In this document: positions 1 to 7,353 of the stretch, piece after piece
How the letters are laid out: each line of letters starts with the position of its first letter
Numbering within the stretch: the stretch's first letter is position 1
Assembly: GCA_041658585.1 (NCBI GenBank)
Contig: JBAZZX010000001.1
Location: forward strand, 62,001-126,000
Direction of reading: 5' to 3'
Length of the DNA stretch: 64,000 nucleotides
DNA from: DYFC01 sp041658585
GTDB taxonomy: Bacteria > Nitrospirota > Thermodesulfovibrionia > Thermodesulfovibrionales > SM23-35
Translations under genes and position numbers: made by a program
Notes under the pieces: model-generated
Database searches by the model: none
What the model was told of the DNA's origin: nothing
Seen by the model: the letters and a program-made list of their open reading frames with translations, nothing else

Positions 1-100
1 AAAAAGCGCAATTTAAAAAATCCTGTGCGTCCGTAAGAAAACTGATAGATAAATTAACATAACAAAAATAAGGCCAAATTTCATTTAGTAAGACTACATC

Positions 101-187
101 ACACCCTCACCCTTGCCCTCTCCCCTCAAGGGAGAGGGACTGAAGAATTGCCCCTCCCTTGAGGGGAGGGGATAAAGGGGAGGGTGT
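101..187. repeat. GC-rich palindromic intergenic repeat upstream of ndk
   Basis: The outer arms ACACCCTC and GAGGGTGT enclose two internal hairpins, each of the form CCCCTCAAGGGAG or CCCTCCCTTGAGGGG. Closely similar copies occur at 7191-7276 and, longer, at 8319-8475. The copy ends about 20 bases before the ndk ribosome-binding site. It is a dispersed intergenic repeat of unknown mobility and could fold in the ndk leader. Bases 1-100 show nothing else. Confidence 0.8.
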
Positions 188-215
188 AATTATTATATTT
201 CCAACTGGAGGAACA

Positions 216-629
216 ATGGAAAGAACATTATCAATCGTAAAACCTGACGGAGTGAAAAAAAACGTAATCGGTGAAGTCATAAAGAGGTTTGAGCGGCAGG
301 GACTGCGGATCGCGGCGCTGAAAATGCTCGGGATGTCGATGGAAGATGCAAAGGGTTTCTATATCGTGCATAAAGAGAGACCTTTTTACGGCAGCCTCAC
401 CGCCTTCATGTCCGAAGGACCTGTTGTCGTAATGGTCATCGAAGGTGAAAATGCAATCAGTAAAGTCAGGGATGCCATGGGCGCAACAAACCCCAAAGAT
501 GCAGCACCTGGAACTATAAGGGCTGATTTTGCTTCTGACATCGAACACAACATAGTCCATGGTTCCGATTCAAAAGAATCCGCTTCATACGAAATCCCGT
601 ACTTCTTCTCGTCCCTTGAGGTCCACTGA
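216..629 (+). CDS. ndk: Nucleoside diphosphate kinase
   Basis: Cytosolic kinase that transfers the gamma phosphate of ATP to NDPs through a phosphohistidine, balancing the (d)NTP pools. The 137-residue product has the usual short bacterial length. The phosphate-binding Lys lies in IVKPDG (about residue 9) and the catalytic His in NIVHGSDS (about residue 115), followed by the conserved ESA and the EIPYFF tail. The ATG at 216 is chosen over the longer open frame because GGAGGA sits at 207-212 and family members start at MERTL. It stands alone, preceded by a GC-rich palindrome. The assignment is secure. Confidence 0.97.
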   Translation: MERTLSIVKPDGVKKNVIGEVIKRFERQGLRIAALKMLGMSMEDAKGFYIVHKERPFYGSLTAFMSEGPVVVMVIEGENAISKVRDAMGATNPKDAAPGTIRADFASDIEHNIVHGSDSKESASYEIPYFFSSLEVH

Positions 630-736
630 CCGGAAAAAATGTGCCCGTCTGATCTGCTTGCTGATAGTGACGGCATAAGAATTCTAACTGCGGCTATTGT
701 TGCATTTGGTATAACTAAATGCTAATGTAGTTGCAA

Positions 737-1876
737 ATGGTAAAAAGGCATTTCTGGCTTAAGAAGATAACTGAAGGATTGCAGAAACGCTCCGTGCTCT
801 GGCTTTCCGGTGTTCGTCGCGTAGGCAAGACGGTGCTCTGCAAGAGCCTTCCTGACATCGAGTATTTTGACTGCGAACTGCCCCGTGTCAGAAAAATGAT
901 GGAAGACCCTCAGTCCTTCCTTGAGGATATTAAGGGGCAAACGGTAGTTATGGATGAGGTGCACCGTTTGTCCAATCCCTCTGAAATCCTGAAGATCGCG
1001 GCTGATCATTTTCCGGAAACGAAGATTGTGGCAACCGGCTCCTCGACTCTGGGGGCCTCAGCAAAGTTCAAGGACACCCTGGCAGGCCGAAAATATGAAC
1101 TCTGGCTAACGCCTATGATAACCGAGGACCTCCAGGACTTCAAACAGACAGACCTGTCCCATCGTTTTCTTCATGGCGGATTACCTCCATTCTTCATGGC
1201 GAAGGTGTTTCCCGAGCGCGATTTCCAGGAATGGATGGATGCTTTCTGGGCCAAGGATATCCTGGAACTCTTCAAGCTTGAGAGACGGTATTCATTCCTA
1301 AAGTTTGCTGAACTCCTCCTGATCCAAAGCGGCGGGATTTTTGAAGCGAGCAGCTTTGCAGGTCCCTGTGAGGTCAGCAGGTCGACTATTGCAAATTATC
1401 TTGCCGTTCTTGAAGCAACGTATGTGGTGCATGTGATTCGGCCATTCACGTCGCACCGCCCTACGGAGATAGTGTCCGCCCCCAAGGTCTATGCCTTTGA
1501 TACCGGTTTCATTTGCTACTACCGAGGATGGGACAAACTCCGCCGGGACGATATGGGAACCTTATGGGAGCATTTTGTATTGAATGAGATACTTGCACAA
1601 ACTCAGTCCAGGAAGATTTACTATTGGCGCGACAAACAGAAGCATGAGGTTGACTTCATCGTAACGAAGAATCAGGCTGCACCGATGGTCATCGAGTGCA
1701 AATGGACTGCAACAGATTTTGATTCGACAAATGTAAAGATCTTCAGAAGGCACTATCCAAAAGGTCTTAATTTTGTGGTCGCATCAGATGTTGAAAGATC
1801 ATATTCCCGGAGCTATGACGATGTCATGGTCAAGTTTATAAAACTTGAAAACTTGATTAAAGAGGTGGCAACGTAG
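737..1876 (+). CDS. AAA-type ATPase with C-terminal DUF4143
   Basis: 379-residue member of the large prokaryotic ATPase family with an N-terminal AAA_14 domain and a C-terminal DUF4143 domain. The Walker A is GVRRVGKT (residues 25-32) and the Walker B is VVMDEVHRL near residue 70. The C-terminal third contains WEHFVLNEIL and WRDKQKHEVDFIV, the restriction-endonuclease-like fold seen in this family. A TTG six bases upstream could also start it; no clear Shine-Dalgarno is visible for either. These genes are usually solitary, sporadically distributed and of unknown role, often in accessory regions, as here. The biochemical function is not established. Confidence 0.85.
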   Translation: MVKRHFWLKKITEGLQKRSVLWLSGVRRVGKTVLCKSLPDIEYFDCELPRVRKMMEDPQSFLEDIKGQTVVMDEVHRLSNPSEILKIAADHFPETKIVATGSSTLGASAKFKDTLAGRKYELWLTPMITEDLQDFKQTDLSHRFLHGGLPPFFMAKVFPERDFQEWMDAFWAKDILELFKLERRYSFLKFAELLLIQSGGIFEASSFAGPCEVSRSTIANYLAVLEATYVVHVIRPFTSHRPTEIVSAPKVYAFDTGFICYYRGWDKLRRDDMGTLWEHFVLNEILAQTQSRKIYYWRDKQKHEVDFIVTKNQAAPMVIECKWTATDFDSTNVKIFRRHYPKGLNFVVASDVERSYSRSYDDVMVKFIKLENLIKEVAT

Positions 1877-1914
1877 TCTTGGTCTGCCCTGCCAAGGGCG
1901 TAAATACACGGGAC

Positions 1915-2218
1915 GATGAAAATTATATCGTACCATGAAAATCGAAAGTCATATTTTCGATATTCATGGTGCAATGAAATGCATGATCGACTGAATATGT
2001 TGATTATTCGAAGGCGAAACGTATCAATTTCCCGAACTTAAAGCCATCTACCAGGACGATTTCGATTCGGCTTCCGGAATCTCTTATCGAACATCTCAAA
2101 GTTCCTGCCAACAAGAGAGACGTGCCCTATCATTGAAAATGATCCTGTCCGAGAAAGTGGCAGAAGAATTGCACGGCGCAACCAAATAAGATGCTGTGCA
2201 CTCAACTCCTTCCTGAAC
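1915..2218 (+). repeat. Direct repeat X, copy 1 (imperfect hairpin plus antitoxin relic)
   Basis: About 300 bases that recur at 5259-5572 with scattered substitutions and small indels. It opens with an imperfect version of the hairpin at 5271-5319 and continues through a decayed CopG-type antitoxin gene to a shared end at CTTCCTGAAC. From 2219 to 2496 I see only an extended -10 box (TG at 2236, TATAAT 2239-2244) and AT-rich sequence. Confidence 0.85.
1975..2189 (+). pseudogene. Relic of CopG/BrnA-type antitoxin, copy 1
   Basis: Translation pieced across frames gives TEYVDYSKAKR, then RTISIRLPESLIEHLK, then VAEELHG before a TAA at 2187-2189. That order (acidic linker, ribbon-helix-helix-like block, tail) is the C-terminal half of CopG/BrnA-type antitoxins. 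There is no start codon. One base is missing before TEYVD, and seven bases are missing after the codons for DVPY relative to copy 2, which shifts the frame. No toxin partner is visible. It is a dead fragment, duplicated together with its flank. Confidence 0.75.
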
Positions 2219-2496
2219 AACATATTTTCCAAACCTGATATAATGATGTGGAGTATAGACTATAATAAGTAGAAATATATGTCATTACATCCATAACTAA
2301 GAGGCACTGTAGTTTGATGATTTTTTGATCGGAGGCTGAGTCAATATCTTCCTGAAATAGGTGCCTGAAATAGGTGCTTGAATTTTGCTCCACGGAAGTG
2401 TATATTACAAAATATATTAAGTGCTGCAAATAAAACTTGTTTTTTGACAAGCAGGAAAAGTTATTTTGAGAGTTTAACGAGGAGGATATATTTATT

Positions 2497-2934
2497 GTGA
2501 AAGGCAGGATAATTTCTATTAACATAAGTGATAAGAAGAGTGTTCGTAAAAAACCTGTAAATGAAGCTGAAATAATGACAGACTTTGGCATTAAAGGTGA
2601 TGCTCATGCTTCCCAGAAATGGCACAGACAAATCAGCCTTCTCGCTCTTGAAAGTATTAAGAGGATGCAGGATAAAGGGTTCGATGTTAAACCTGGTGAT
2701 TTTGCGGAAAATATTACTACTGAGGGGATTGACCTTGTGGGGCTTCCGATTGGGACACAAATGAAAATTGGGAACGTGGAACTTGAGGTAAGCCAGATAG
2801 GGAAGGAATGTCATACGAAATGTTCTATATACTATCTTGCAGGTGACTGTGTAATGCCCAAAGAGGGTATTTTTGTAAAAGTCTTAAAAGGTGGTACGAT
2901 AAAAACAGGAGATTCAATAGAAGTGCAGATATGA
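2497..2934 (+). CDS. MOSC-domain protein
   Basis: 145-residue stand-alone MOSC (molybdenum cofactor sulfurase C-terminal) domain. The family is thought to bind sulfur or a pterin cofactor through a conserved Cys. Visible signatures are FGIKGDAHA (about residues 30-38), GDFAENITTEG (about 67-77) and GKECHTKC (about 102-109, carrying the likely sulfur-carrying Cys). It starts at GTG, about 10 bases after a strong GAGGAGG. In anaerobes, stand-alone MOSC proteins often accompany moaA/mogA-type genes, but none is near here. Its neighbour is a DUF3795 gene 13 bases downstream, and both lie between relics X1 and Y1. The specific substrate is unknown. Confidence 0.85.
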   Translation: MKGRIISINISDKKSVRKKPVNEAEIMTDFGIKGDAHASQKWHRQISLLALESIKRMQDKGFDVKPGDFAENITTEGIDLVGLPIGTQMKIGNVELEVSQIGKECHTKCSIYYLAGDCVMPKEGIFVKVLKGGTIKTGDSIEVQI

Positions 2935-2947
2935 AAAGAATCGATCA

Positions 2948-3388
2948 ATGGAATACGCGAAAATACTTAAAATTCTCGCGCCTCGCGTCCTGAATTGTGC
3001 CAAATGTATAGGGTTTGCTGATGGAGACATAAAAAAGCAGGCCGGCGACATAAAAAAGTTGTTGGGTTCGTTTGATAGTTATGCTGAAAGATTTTCTCAT
3101 TTTCTCCCTGTTTTTAAGAACTATCCGTCATTTAAAGAATTGTTAGATCATTTCGCACAAGCTGATTGTAATGGGTGCCGCAAAGGAGATTGCAAGTATC
3201 CGAATTGCGGGGTTGCCTCCTGTTATAAGCAAAAAGGGGTTGATTTTTGTTTTCAATGCGAGGAATTCCCCTGCAATAAAACCAAACTTGATCCAAACCT
3301 CAATGAAAGATGGATTAAGGGGAATACTCTTATGAAACAAAAAGGCATTAATCCTTCCTGTAGCACACGCGTCTTGGAGTCTCGATAA
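2948..3388 (+). CDS. DUF3795 cysteine-rich protein
   Basis: 146 residues with a Cys pattern typical of DUF3795: an N-terminal CAKC (about residues 17-20), a central CNGC followed by CKYPNC, then CFQCEEFPC near residue 102. This suggests zinc or Fe-S binding, but no function is established for the family. It starts at ATG 13 bases after the MOSC gene and is probably co-transcribed with it. The C-terminal STRVLESR is short compared with some relatives and may be diverged. Function unknown. Confidence 0.8.
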   Translation: MEYAKILKILAPRVLNCAKCIGFADGDIKKQAGDIKKLLGSFDSYAERFSHFLPVFKNYPSFKELLDHFAQADCNGCRKGDCKYPNCGVASCYKQKGVDFCFQCEEFPCNKTKLDPNLNERWIKGNTLMKQKGINPSCSTRVLESR

Positions 3389-3587
3389 ATCTGCAGCCTT
3401 CACAGAGTAATCAACTGCCTGCAAGATTCTCGGCGTCGGGTTAATCCTTCCTCTTCTAACACCATTGGGAAGATCAAGCTGTTAAGCTTTCAGCTAACAA
3501 GGGTTACATCCGTGTTTCATTAGATGAATCCCAGTTACTGATATGTGGTCATTAGTAACTGTCTGTTCTATTTGTCCTCAGCATTAG

Positions 3588-3675
3588 ATATTATCGAATA
3601 CTATTCTCTGCCAATCTCTCAGCATGCACTCTCCTCTTTTCTGATATTATAACTTGCGGCTCGCGATAGATAGAG
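3588..3675 (-). repeat. Direct repeat Y, copy 1 (gene-tail relic)
   Basis: About 88 bases shared with 7078-7165 at high identity. Read on the minus strand, both copies keep an open frame ending in ...RVHAERLAENSIR-stop here and RVHAKRFAENSIR-stop in copy 2. The repeat therefore looks like the 3' end of a lost gene. The rest of 3389-3810 contains no gene I can support. Confidence 0.7.
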
Positions 3676-3810
3676 AAAGTAGTGGGGTCAAATCTTCATT
3701 GTTGACAAATAAATAAAGAAACAATGGGTAGAGCAGAGAATATATTAAATGTATAATATAGCGTTGACCCTAAACACTAATCATATGCGTACAGAACGGA
3801 ATTACAGGTT

Positions 3811-4266
3811 ATGACAGACTCTGTTGGAAAAAATAACTATACCTTTTATATGCCGCGTGAAGAGAGCATCTTCTTTAAGCATCTCCATGGGATTGCATTT
3901 GCATTCCTGCTGTTGTTTAGCTTACTTGGGGTTTTTATCACAAAGATGGCAACGGTGGACGCCATCTTCAACGCGCTTGTTTTTGTATTGCCAATCTATG
4001 GTGTGAGTCTGGCGTTTAGAAAGCGGTTTGCCGGCAAGGTGACGCTTGATTTTGATGCCCGGAAGATTAGCTTTGTATTCCAGGATGAGAGAGGCATGAT
4101 TCAAAGGGAGTTTCAGGAAATTAAGAAGGTCAATTTTGGGTTCTATCTCACCTTTGTAATGGACGATGCCAAAATAATGGTCAAACGACCGGATAATAAA
4201 AAGGAAATATTTCTGTTGCTCAATTCCGTCTTTACGGTTGACCGGGGTATTTTTTCGATAAATTAG
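3811..4266 (+). CDS. Hypothetical membrane protein
   Basis: 151 residues, family not recognised. Two hydrophobic segments lie close together (about residues 27-45, FAFLLLFSLLGVF; and about 51-66, AIFNALVFVLPIYGVSLAF). A C-terminal region of about 80 residues is rich in alternating beta pattern (VTLDFDARKISFVF, IMVKRPDNKKEIFLL), as in small membrane-anchored PH-like domains. That comparison is structural guesswork. It stands alone between relic Y1 and the PilZ-receiver gene. Confidence 0.6.
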   Translation: MTDSVGKNNYTFYMPREESIFFKHLHGIAFAFLLLFSLLGVFITKMATVDAIFNALVFVLPIYGVSLAFRKRFAGKVTLDFDARKISFVFQDERGMIQREFQEIKKVNFGFYLTFVMDDAKIMVKRPDNKKEIFLLLNSVFTVDRGIFSIN

Positions 4267-4442
4267 TGATGCATAGTGTCAGTCCTACACAATTCACAAA
4301 AGTAATATGCGGGGTCAGGGCAAGTTTCTTGCCTTTTTGGCTCCCAAGGGCGCGCGCTCCTTCTTCCATCACAAATTCCTCGGTATCTCGTCCCCAAATT
4401 TACAAATTTAAACAATAAAGCGATAGTATTCAATTATCTCAA

Positions 4443-4471
4443 TTGCCGGCTTAGTATTTTCAGAGTATAAT
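4443..4471 (+). promoter_or_regulatory. Promoter of the PilZ-receiver gene, apparently leaderless
   Basis: TTGCCG at 4443-4448 and a perfect TATAAT at 4466-4471 are separated by 17 bases. The expected transcription start is about 7 bases past the -10, essentially at the ATG (4479), and there is no Shine-Dalgarno. The mRNA would be leaderless. Confidence 0.65.
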
Positions 4472-4478
4472 TAACAAA

Positions 4479-5192
4479 ATGGATAATGAAGATAAAAAAG
4501 ATCGCAGGAAATACGAAAGATTCCCTTTTAGAGAAGACATTCAGATAGACGGCTCAAGAATGTGTACGAGTATGGATATAAGCGAAATTGGTCTTTATAT
4601 TTCCGCAATGCAATCTTATGAAATAAATAGTGTAATTGATGTAACTATTCCTTTTAAGGGAGGGAAGTTAACGGTTAAAGCACAAGTCCGGCATTGTCAA
4701 CCAGGAATCGGGATGGGTGTTATATTGGTTGACTTAAACGCTGAGCAGAGAGCTAACATTAAGGAATTAATCGAAAGCATAACAAAAAAACCTGACCAAT
4801 CTGACATAGAAGGAAAGAATATTCTGTTAGTTGAAGATAACAATACGTCACGACAAGCGATTAAGAGTGCGCTATGTAAAGAAGGGTTTTGTGTTATAGA
4901 AGCAAGTGACGGAATAGAAGCTATAAAATTACTTACAGAACAGAAGCCGGACCTTATAATCCTTGATTTATATATGAAAGGAATGGATGGTTTAAAAGTG
5001 TTATCACTTATAAAGACAGACCAAAAATGGAAAGAGCTTCCGGTAATCGTATGTTCTGCACATGACACGCAAGATGTGAAAGAGAAGGTTATGAATGCCG
5101 GAGCAGATGGATTTCTCTCTAAAAGTGGGACATCTCCTGCAAAATTAGCTCAGTATGCTAAAACAATTTTACAGCAACGTCATAAGACTTAG
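4479..5192 (+). CDS. PilZ domain - response regulator receiver protein
   Basis: 237-residue signalling protein that joins c-di-GMP binding to phosphorelay input. The N-terminal PilZ domain (about 8-100) keeps both ligand motifs: RxxxR as RKYER (R10-R14) and DxSxxG as DISEIG (33-38). The receiver domain (about 113-235) has the acidic pocket VED (about 118-120), phospho-acceptor Asp in LIILDLYM (about 163), Ser in IVCSAH (about 193) and Lys in FLSKSG (about 215), so all catalytic positions are intact. There is no output domain, which suggests a cytosolic adaptor acting by protein contact. No histidine kinase is nearby. The order PilZ then receiver is less common than the reverse. Confidence 0.9.
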   Translation: MDNEDKKDRRKYERFPFREDIQIDGSRMCTSMDISEIGLYISAMQSYEINSVIDVTIPFKGGKLTVKAQVRHCQPGIGMGVILVDLNAEQRANIKELIESITKKPDQSDIEGKNILLVEDNNTSRQAIKSALCKEGFCVIEASDGIEAIKLLTEQKPDLIILDLYMKGMDGLKVLSLIKTDQKWKELPVIVCSAHDTQDVKEKVMNAGADGFLSKSGTSPAKLAQYAKTILQQRHKT

Positions 5193-5270
5193 TAAAGCAA
5201 AGGTAGAAAACATTTTCTAAATTTACAAATACTCCATGAAATCTACCCCTGAAAATATGATAAAAATTAT

Positions 5271-5319
5271 ATCCTACCATGAAAATCGAAAGTCATATTT
5301 TCGATTTTCATGGTAGGAT
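5271..5319. repeat. Perfect 21-bp inverted repeat with 7-nt loop
   Basis: Left arm 5271-5291 and right arm 5299-5319 are exact reverse complements around the loop GTCATAT. Copy 1 at about 1928-1976 has the same hairpin with several mismatches. There is no U-run after it, so it is not a typical terminator. It could be a transposon-end-like structure or an operator relic. Confidence 0.9.
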
Positions 5320-5320
5320 G

Positions 5321-5543
5321 AAATGCATGATCGACTGAATATGTTGATTATTCAAAGGCGAAACGTATCAATTTCCCGAACTTAAAGCCATCTACCAGCA
5401 GGACGATTTCGATTCGGCTTCCGGAATCTCTTATCGAACATCTCAAAGTTCTTGCCAACAAGAGAGACGTGCCCTATCAGTCACTCTTGAAAATGTTTCT
5501 GTCCGAGAAGGTGGCAGAAGAATTGCACGGCGCAAACAAATAA
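5321..5543 (+). pseudogene. Relic of CopG/BrnA-type antitoxin, copy 2
   Basis: An uninterrupted frame runs from TEYVDYSKAKR through INFPNLKPST, ISIRLPESLIEHLK, RDVPYQSLLKMFL and VAEELHGANK to the TAA at 5541-5543. This is clearly the C-terminal half of a CopG/BrnA-type antitoxin. The N-terminus is missing: a one-base loss after MHD shifts the frame and the hairpin lies directly upstream. No toxin gene is adjacent. Confidence 0.8.
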
Positions 5544-5818
5544 GAGGCTGTGCCCTCAACTCCTTCCTGAACGCAATACGGAAGGAGTAAGGTCGAAGAC
5601 CGTTTAGTACTCCCGGATATCAATACCGGCAAATTTTCGATGTTATATGAACTTCGCCTTTGGTGTTTATTATCGCAAAAGGTGAATATGACCAACAGGT
5701 TAGTCCTGATATGTGCATATTTTCCTTTCTTTGATTGTCAGTTTTTGCTATATTTTGAAAATATATAGGAAATAGGATTTTCGTATAACAATTGTTACGT
5801 TGGAAAAGGTGCAAAAAC

Positions 5819-6241
5819 ATGGGCATTATTAACTGGCTTTATGGTAAGGGTATAGCAGGCGCAATATCTAATGATTTAATAAAAAAATACTTGATGATAA
5901 AAGCGCAGCATCCTGAAGAAAATGAAGAGAGTATATTAAATCTGGTTTGGAATTATTGGCTATCTTTAAATGCTGAGCATATTATTGCAGAGGATGGTCG
6001 TGACAAGGTTGTGAGGCTTCAAATCATAAAAGAAAGAATAGAAGCCAAGAATGAGCTTGATGCCCTCATAAAGCACCGAAGCCTCTTTGATTTATATCAA
6101 GATATTATTTATATAGAAACTGAAATCTCAAGTAGAGATAGAAAGGCATGGCATATAGCTATATCTGTCTTTTTAGAAAAGGCTAAGCAAAACGGACTTA
6201 ATTATAGTAGGGTGTACGAATCATATAAGCGGTTACTGTAA
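5819..6241 (+). CDS. Hypothetical protein
   Basis: 140 residues, family not recognised. The sequence is mostly helical and charged, without signal peptide or membrane segment, and with several Trp/Tyr (WNYWLSLNAEH about 47-57, KAWHIAISVF about 115). The ATG at 5819 is preferred to an upstream TTG because AAAGGTG lies just before it. It lies between relic X2 and a HEPN-like gene 75 bases downstream, so the two may be an operon or gene pair. No function can be given. Confidence 0.55.
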   Translation: MGIINWLYGKGIAGAISNDLIKKYLMIKAQHPEENEESILNLVWNYWLSLNAEHIIAEDGRDKVVRLQIIKERIEAKNELDALIKHRSLFDLYQDIIYIETEISSRDRKAWHIAISVFLEKAKQNGLNYSRVYESYKRLL

Positions 6242-6316
6242 CTGGGAGGAGCTAATGGGTACGATTCCGTTATTACGGCGTTGATCTGACAATATAGGAG
6301 TTCTGAAAGGTATAGA

Positions 6317-6853
6317 ATGGGGAATGGTCGTGAGAAGTTCTTAGAGTCTCTATCAGCGGCGCAACGTGCAATTAAGCTGTGCATGAGTGAGCATCTCTGG
6401 CTTCCTGCCCTTGTGCTTGTGTACGCTCTTATAGATGCAATGGCTTGGCTCGCACGCGAGCCCGCTAAAGAGTATGTCACGCAGAACGACTTTGTCACGT
6501 GGTGCAATAGATATCTCTTGATTCCACCGATGTCCGACTGTTCTGGCGAGGACCTTTACGCGGCGCGGTGTGGAATCCTCCATAGTCACATCGCCGAGTC
6601 CAGGCTCATGCGGGAAGAAAAGGCACGGCCCCTCTCGTACCAGCTTCCGTCAGGTGAAACGCTCGTACCAATTCATACTGCCAGTGCCATGATGGGCACA
6701 ATCGTTCAGCTTGAGTCGTTTATTGCTGCGCTTGACCTTGCCGCAGAAAGGTTTGTCGAGACGGTAGACGTGGATTTGGCTCTTGCTAAGACCGTCTGGG
6801 AACGAGCTGATAAATACTATGATAAGGTTATAATCAGGCCGCCGCAATCGTGA
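6317..6853 (+). CDS. HEPN-like helical protein
   Basis: 178 residues, predominantly helical. An LYAARCGILHSH stretch (about residues 85-96) contains an R-x4-H motif, the active-site signature of HEPN ribonucleases, here in the usual position on a C-terminal helix after a hydrophobic helix (LPALVLVYALIDAMAWL, about 31-47). HEPN proteins include many RNase toxins and defence effectors, but substrate-binding HEPN relatives also keep the motif. It starts at ATG after AAAGG. The upstream 5819 gene might be its partner. HEPN membership is inferred from this motif only. Confidence 0.55.
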   Translation: MGNGREKFLESLSAAQRAIKLCMSEHLWLPALVLVYALIDAMAWLAREPAKEYVTQNDFVTWCNRYLLIPPMSDCSGEDLYAARCGILHSHIAESRLMREEKARPLSYQLPSGETLVPIHTASAMMGTIVQLESFIAALDLAAERFVETVDVDLALAKTVWERADKYYDKVIIRPPQS

Positions 6854-6884
6854 TATTAAGCAAGCAGGGAAATCAGCGCAAGAT

Positions 6885-6940
6885 CAACCACGGCTTCCAA
6901 GCTGGCTGGCTTTGGGCTCGGCGGCTGAAAGCCGTGGTTG
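6885..6940. repeat. Inverted repeat downstream of the HEPN-like gene
   Basis: CAACCACGGCTT (6885-6896) and AAGCCGTGGTTG (6929-6940) are perfect 12-bp arms around a 32-base centre that is itself partly self-complementary. There is no U-tract, so it is not a classical terminator. It begins 32 bases after the stop codon of the HEPN-like gene. Confidence 0.75.
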
Positions 6941-7077
6941 AACAGTTCTCCTGTAGATCATCATTGGTTTCTGTTTATAGTTTTTGTTTGTGTGTAGGTG
7001 AATGGCGCAGGAAGTTTTTGAGCGTCCTGAGCGTAGATGGCCGGTTACCTTTGGCGTCCGCGTTAACATAAATGGGA

Positions 7078-7165
7078 CTATTATCGAATACTATTTTCTG
7101 CAAATCTCTTGGCATGCACTCTCATCTTTTCTGAGATTATACCTTGCGGCCCGCGATAGATATAA
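7078..7165 (-). repeat. Direct repeat Y, copy 2 (gene-tail relic)
   Basis: High-identity copy of 3588-3675, 3.49 kb downstream. The minus-strand frame again ends ...RVHAKRFAENSIR-stop. It closes the second X-to-Y bracket. Confidence 0.7.
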
Positions 7166-7169
7166 TTAG

Positions 7170-7300
7170 AGTCCGTGTATAAACTATTAAACACCCTCAC
7201 CCTTGCCCTCTCCCCTCAAGGGAGAGGGTAGTAAAATCGTCCCTCCCTTGAGGGGAGGGGTTGGGGGAGGGTGTTGAAATCATGACTTTATACACGGACT
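7170..7300. mobile_element. MITE-like palindromic element with 14-bp terminal inverted repeats
   Basis: AGTCCGTGTATAAA (7170-7183) and its exact complement TTTATACACGGACT (7287-7300) bracket a GC-rich palindrome of the same type as at 101-187 (7191-7276). The 131-bp unit has no coding capacity. It lies 54 bases before livH, so it may affect that leader. No target-site duplication is evident. Confidence 0.65.
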
Positions 7301-7353
7301 GTTAATTAAATTTGATTCTTTGCTCTTGGCTTTATTATCTGTTACAATTCAGC

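Larger units (their letters stand above)
5259..5572 (+). repeat. Direct repeat X, copy 2
   Basis: Second copy of the sequence at 1915-2218, 3.34 kb downstream in the same orientation. It includes a perfect 21-bp hairpin, an antitoxin relic and the shared end CTTCCTGAAC. It is slightly less decayed than copy 1. 5573-5818 is otherwise AT-rich and contains no gene I can support. Confidence 0.85.

Noticed and set aside
1975..2189. Selenocysteine recoding of the TGA in antitoxin relic copy 1
   Set aside because: The TGA arises from a seven-base deletion that also shifts the frame; copy 2 reads through without it.
2038..2591. Minus-strand open frames over X1 and the MOSC leader
   Set aside because: They overlap the antitoxin relic and the real MOSC gene, lack ribosome-binding sites and show no family resemblance.
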